NCBI RefSeq assembly: GCF_041381155.1
Contig: NC_091144.1
Location: 18,795,544 to 18,859,543, forward strand
Direction of reading: 5' to 3'
Source of the DNA: Argopecten irradians
Lineage: Eukaryota > Mollusca > Bivalvia > Pectinida > Pectinidae
Length of the DNA stretch: 64,000 nt
The position numbers were made by a program, and so were the translations under genes. Position 1 is the stretch's first letter, and the number at the start of each line of letters is the position of its first letter. Positions 58,706-64,000 of this stretch are shown one piece after another. Below the pieces are notes generated by a model. It had not been told where the DNA came from. It worked only from the letters and a program-made list of their open reading frames with translations, and did not search any database.

Positions 58706-59036
58706 AGATGCTCCATCGCCCAAGGAGCATAAATAATACTCATCATTTGTACAATTATTGTTGTTTAATGAACAGGAAAAAAATATTATAAAATAATTTA
58801 TTTTGCTTTTGGTGCATGCGCAATCAGCACTTTATTCCAGTTAGGACATAATGCCACGGAATTTTTTTTGGACGCAATTAAATATTTTTAATATTTTTAT
58901 CTTTAAGTAAAATTAGAAGCTCAAAATTTCCATTGGTGATAATAGTGTTAAGTAAGTAAGGTTTGTAACTGAAGAGAAACACTAATTCGCTTGTTCCTGA
59001 TAGAGAAAAATACCATTAGTATGCGGTGGAGCATCT
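58706..59036. mobile_element. TTAA-flanked MITE, copy 2 (331 bp)
   Basis: Left end TTAA then AGATGCTCCATCGCC; right end GCGGTGGAGCATCT, the right TTAA being decayed. The interior matches copy 1 (GGTGCATGCGCAATCAGCAC). Confidence 0.75.
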
Positions 59037-60032
59037 ATTTTGATATAATACTGTCCTTTAAGAATTTCTTACGATATGAAGCACCACATAAGTAACATAC
59101 TGTTGCGTAAAAACACACCAAGAGGTATTTAAAACACTCGATACAAGGGCAACATTTTTTTTTCTAAATTTAAATCCCGTCCCATCAAACATTACAAAAA
59201 GACAATAATCAATACATTATGAAAGCTTTCTGTTCAGAATATTGCTTAAATTCGTTATAAGTCCTGATCGATGATAAAGTTTTTTTTAATCTTACCGTAC
59301 TGTCAATGCAGGCGGATCGCAAATTCTAATCCAAAGTTTGCATATCCCTTCTTATATAGTCTCTTAAAGCATGTTTGTGTGGCCTGGCGTGGTGTTGTGC
59401 GGCGTGGGACATTTGTTTTACAGTTAACAGTCTTACTTTCTAAGACTTCTCTGATACACGTAAAACTATCCATCAGTTTTGACCGAATATAATTTTAATG
59501 TATAAAGTTTCGTATTATAAATGATGAACTCATATATACGTGACCTCTTCCCTGCTATGTGGTATACTAAATTTATTGTATTAAAGGGACTAAATCATTT
59601 ACATAGATTTCTTTGGGTTTTTGAAATCTTATTTGAAATATTGTCAATGCTTATCAACATTAAAATATCGCCAACACAACATGCATCTGTTTCTGTCGGC
59701 ATTGGCTGTTTTATAACGGAAAGAACCGAGTGCAGCTTTGAGTTCAAAATCGGGAAAGCTGAAAATCAATAACACCACTGTAAGGGGCCACTTATATTTT
59801 ATCGGTTATATTGACCTGATTCAGTGAAATAGCTACATTGACAAGTAAATCAGCATACGTTCTATGAAGCTTTAGAGTATGTGATGGAAATATGACAAGA
59901 AGTAAGAGGTAATTTTCAACCCGTTTAATTATGTATATATTATACATGTATACGCGGGGTACGTGGTAACTTTATTAAGCTAAGCATTTACATTTTAGCC
60001 ATAGGTCTACAATGTATTAATGTACTCGGTTA
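59037..60032. other. Intergenic, no gene seen
   Basis: AT-rich. The plus-strand frames at 59271-59492 and 59521-59772 have no splice context or known motif. Confidence 0.35.
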
Positions 60033-61392
60033 CAGGGGCGTAGCTTGGCTTCTTTGATAAAAAAAAAGCCCGGGCTCTTACACATAAAAAATCCTAGTAT
60101 GTGAGTTATTCATTGTCTTGTAAAGTTAAAACATCTATGTCGATCCGTCAAAGTTACATGTGAAATGTAGAGAAAGTTGAATTAAAATAAAGTTAAAATA
60201 ACCTATACGTAGTATGATTTATTCTAAAAATTAATAATGAGCTGAAATATACGTTATGCTTTAATATGAATCTTCTAAGAACACATAGAGGCTTTTTCAA
60301 AGCTTAATAAACGAAAGGTCACGCAAAGCCGCCGACTCAATTTCAACCTCCTGTATAAGGTAACCACAAAGTAACCGTGGTTTGGTGTCTCTACTTTCAC
60401 ATTCTATCGGCGTAATAGTGGAACCATCGCAAATTTATACGTGGATGTCAAGATAAAGATTCAACTTTGACTACAGATCCTGCTAAAAACAATGGCGGCG
60501 ATCTTATGTATTTATTAGGCTGTTTTTGTAGTATTTAGATATTTTAGGGCTCGCAATATAAAAAGTTCCTATAATCAGATATAGGCAAAGAAGAACAAAC
60601 AAGTAAACACAATCAGTTACCCCCCCCATTATATAGGCATGGCTGTATGCTCGGACTAAGATTCGAATTTAGTCCCAAGGGCCACCTTGTCCTAGAAGTG
60701 ATTAAATGCGATCTAGCTAAAGGGTTACCAACATCCCAACTCCATAGTAAATGCCCCACAACCCTCTGACTGACACATACTACTTGTTGGAGCGATATAG
60801 TTAGAAATAAAACTTCCCGTCAAGTCATGAGTACTTAAAAAAGACAACATAATTACTATATTTTTTTTGTTCTATGCAGTGCGATCTAATTTAAGAGCCT
60901 TACAATATGAAGGCGCTGTTTTTATATATTCACTTTCACTTTATTTTCACATATATGTATAATTTGATTGTTTACACATAAAAAAATCGATAACGTAAGA
61001 ATGTTTCGTCAATCTATCCAAGTGACAAATCCATTTTAGAGCCAATCAAGATACATGCAGGTGACTTATCATGCAGATTTTCATATACTTTTTAAGTACT
61101 TTAAACAGTAACACATAAATTATCATTGGTACATGGTAGAAAACAGTCACTATACATTTGATTTTTTTAATAAATATAGTTTTTAGTGGCAATTACCAAG
61201 GAACATATTAATCAAGAATATTATCATTTTCGTGGGCTAAACAATTTCCCTTGAGTACAACCCGTGATTTTCCCCGTAGGGGGGATTACGTGCACCCTCT
61301 ACGAGGAACACCCCCTAACACAGCTGGGCTGCTGATTACCCTGTGACCCCGCTTGCACTCCATTGTAGATAAGACTCTAGCTACGCCGCCTG
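60033..61392. mobile_element. 1.36-kb element with CAGG-GGCGTAGCT inverted ends
   Basis: Left end CAGGGGCGTAGCTTGGCT; right end, read inverted, CAGGCGGCGTAGCTAGAG. They match over about 13 bases with one indel. The interior shows no transposase frame, so this is a non-autonomous or decayed DNA transposon. A target duplication could not be seen clearly. Confidence 0.5.
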
Positions 61393-61675
61393 AGGGTATA
61401 TATTTATGCTTTGAATACATAAAAACACGACGTGTAACAATTTAGATATACAGTGAGGTTGAATTTTTTTTAATACAACGCTTACATCGCTGAACAAATG
61501 GGATCTTAATTTTTTCCAACTATCAATAATCACAGGAAGCCTCCAGAACACGACTTGTAGTGTGTTTTTCATTAAGCTTCAAATAAAGTTATCCTGTTTA
61601 CATTTTACACTATTGAATAAAAGTTGTTGAGCTTCCTAGGTTTTACTTCATGTGTGGCACTATATTCTATAATGG

Positions 61676-61826
61676 AATTAAGTACTGATTGCGCATGCAT
61701 CGAGAAGGGAACAGAAATTATTTTATACTATTTTTTGTGTTAATTAGACATATGTCACGATTAAAATCCATATTAATTGTTCAACATGATTGAAATATCA
61801 TTCATGCTCTGTCGGTGTTGGGAATC
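61676..61826 (-). mobile_element. TTAA-flanked MITE, copy 3 (half)
   Basis: An inverted partial copy: AGTACTGATTGCGCATGCA at the left matches the interior of copies 1 and 2, and GCTCTGTCGGTGTTGG with TTAA at 61827-61830 is the terminal end. The other half is absent. Confidence 0.65.
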
Positions 61827-61971
61827 TTAAGTAAGTTCACATGTGAGAAAGTGTAAATATATAACGAAGGTTGACATGTAGGGAGGAATGTGCATTAGAC
61901 GGTAGACTTTATAGCTAGGGATATATATAGGGAATGTCCATTAGACGGATATACACTAGGTATATTTAAAA

Positions 61972-62150
61972 CATGGCTATGATATCATCTTTTGTTGTCC
62001 CCAGTACTTTATTTAGACTATTGTTCAAGTACTTGTTCTGTCTGTAGATTAGTACACCTTTCACTGTACATTAGTTTATCTGTAGCTGTAGATTAGTTTC
62101 AACTAATCTACAGTTCCAGGTAAACTAATTTACAATGAAAGGTAGAGAGT
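61972..62150. repeat. Foldback repeat, second copy of the 40225 sequence
   Basis: The first ~127 bp match 40225-40352. It then continues into an inverted arm: CTGTAGATTAGTTT / CAACTAATCTACAG, and TACACCTTTCACTGTA / TACAATGAAAGGTA. The 40225 copy lacks the second arm. Confidence 0.7.
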
Positions 62151-63885
62151 GACACTACATGCAGCATTGTAAAATTGGACAGATAAATAAACAATAAATG
62201 TAATCAAATTCAACATAAATGTAATAGAAAACTTCAATAATACATATTATTACATAAATGTTTACATTCTGTTTAAATCCAATCACATCAACCACAACGC
62301 ATAAAATTACTCCTTGTGTTGAAAATCAAGACTCTTTAGTATTTCGACAGCACATGCATTCCTACAATGATGTTTTAATTTTAGATAAATATGTGTACTT
62401 TCTTTCTTTGAAAATTGAATGAATGCTTTCGGTATATTTCCCAATAATTTCACTGCTAATTTCTTCCTTGTTTTAATACATCACGTAACACATAAATCAA
62501 ACGTTTCCAAATTGAATAATTTCGGGTAATTATTTTCCTAATCCAAGATCACACAGAGCCTACTGTAAACAAATTTGAATTTTTAAGCTTTCTGGTTTCA
62601 ATCACATTGCCGGTTTTTCACTGTAATTTCAATTATTTTCCTTATAGAATCCACTAAATACTTGAAATTATGTTTAGGACCAATCATATTACTTCATTAC
62701 ATAACGTGAGGCGGTATATGTCAAAAATAATACATATTCCAAGATAATCCTCCATATCTTTGTGAATTTTCGACAAGTTATATCCAAGTAACATGGTCTC
62801 TGCTTTCTGACCATAAAGGAGCGTTTAAATTAAAATTTCACACAAATATAGAACTCTCTTATTTGAAATTTGAATAATCATTTTAGATAGTCATTTGGTC
62901 TTCCGTAAAGATCATATCTGCACGTGTCTGAACATTTTTCCGGTCATATAGTGCTGCCACTCAGGAATTAATATAACACAAGGCTTCGAACGAAAACATT
63001 CTCTGTTAAAACCTTGATATTGAACTTCATGATTCCATGCGTTCACTGGCAAGCACGAACCTAGAGTTAGACACAAATAGCAAACAGTTTACTTGTCCCT
63101 GACACGTTATCAGTTATCAAATATTTGTGTTGAATGTGTGCCTAGACCAGAAGTTGTAGATTAGTTACAGCAATATGCCATACATGTAACTTAGCATTGT
63201 ATCATTGGCCGAGTGGCCATGTTGTTAAAAGTAAGGGGGAGAAACCACACCTCAAACTGTAGATAAAGTCAAGAATAATGATACAATGTACTTAATACAT
63301 AATTTGTTATACACCAATTTATATTTGAGGAAATAGAATATTTTCAACTATTATCCCGACTGTTCAATAAATCCCTGTTTATTGCACAGTTCAAAGTTAT
63401 ATTACATGCTTCCATGGAAACGTTATATTGCACGGTTGAGATGTTATATTGCACGGCTTTAGGAACACCTCACTGTTGTTGTCTAGTTTTGTAGACGACT
63501 TCTGAGGAATCGCGCGTAACAGTGAGTTACGTTATTATGACGTCACAAATGTTCACGCTCAATTTCGCGCTAGCTTTATATATCTCGAATCAAGCACATC
63601 ATGTAGACGTTTATCGAGTAGATGACTGGCACGGCGAATGTATTAGATTTAAAAGTTGCATGCAGGTCTAATGATGTTAAAGAAGACAATAAGACATTCA
63701 AACCGGAGTTACAACGTGACGTATGTAGGTAATACGTCAATCTTCAATAGGACTTGAAGCTTATCCGTACGGTACGGTGCTTGTGATTTTGTTAAATGAT
63801 TGTCGTATTCGTTTTATAAAATATTAAACTAAAAATAGTGATTATGTAATAAAACAAATATTTTATGGGTTTCTGTGCTCTAATT
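62151..63885. other. Intergenic, no gene seen
   Basis: AT-rich. GTTATATTGCACGG is repeated near 63420 and 63440. No splice sites with matching frames were found. Confidence 0.35.
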
Positions 63886-64000
63886 CATAATATTTACCCT
63901 TCGGTGGTGGTAATAAAAAAATATCATCATTGCACTAGGCCTTCGTCCTCGTGCAATATAACATTTGTTGATTACCACCACCTCGGGTTAAATATTATGA
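63886..64000. repeat. Foldback element at the window edge
   Basis: ATAATATTTACCC then GGTGGTGGTAAT on the left pairs with ATTACCACCACC then GGGTTAAATATTAT on the right, around TGCACTAGGCCTTCGTCCTCGTGCA. It may extend beyond the window. Confidence 0.65.

Noticed and set aside
59521-59772. 83-codon plus-strand frame
   Set aside because: There is no signal peptide, domain word or splice partner. Its length is within chance for AT-rich DNA.

Overview
The window is eukaryotic nuclear DNA from a marine invertebrate, most likely a bivalve mollusc and possibly a scallop. It is AT-rich, its genes have many short exons with GT/AG introns, and it is crowded with SINEs, foldback MITEs and tandem-repeat elements. 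Some of these I recognise from memory as typical of bivalve genomes, such as elements starting near AAGAGGCCCANNGGGCC or ending in runs of GACGGACG. There are no operons, ribosome sites or CRISPR arrays.

Layout: (1) 0.65-10.2 kb, plus strand: the 3' part of a C-type lectin gene with four lectin domains in a row, each built from the same three-exon module, and a short hydrophobic C-terminal exon that looks like a GPI-anchor signal. (2) 23.8-11.8 kb, minus strand: a complete 14-exon ferric-chelate-reductase-1-like gene (signal peptide, Reeler, DOMON, cytochrome b561), convergent with the lectin gene. An 87-bp exon supplies one of the four b561 heme histidines. (3) 26-30 kb: SINEs, a near-perfect 153-bp palindrome, a broken gag-like fossil interrupted by a SINE, and a doubtful membrane ORF. 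(4) 39.2-30.1 kb, minus strand: an SLC36-like amino-acid transporter gene that keeps its exon-intron layout but carries an in-frame stop and several frame breaks, so it reads as a pseudogene. Its introns hold nested SINEs. (5) 39.2-44 kb: a cluster of SINE and MITE copies. (6) 45.7-48.3 kb, plus strand: a four-exon gene for a secreted, six-cysteine, 325-residue protein I do not recognise. (7) 51.3-52.9 kb: a tandem-repeat element with ~171-bp monomers arranged as a recently duplicated trimer. (8) 57.6-56.3 kb, minus strand: a small secreted-peptide gene with two possible terminal exons. (9) 58-64 kb: no convincing genes, with TTAA-flanked MITEs, a 1.36-kb terminal-inverted-repeat element and foldback repeats.

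The genes do not form an evident pathway. The lectin and the two secreted proteins would act outside the cell or at its surface, and the reductase in a membrane. Exon boundaries were read by eye from splice sites and matching phases. Family assignments rest on remembered motifs, not database searches.
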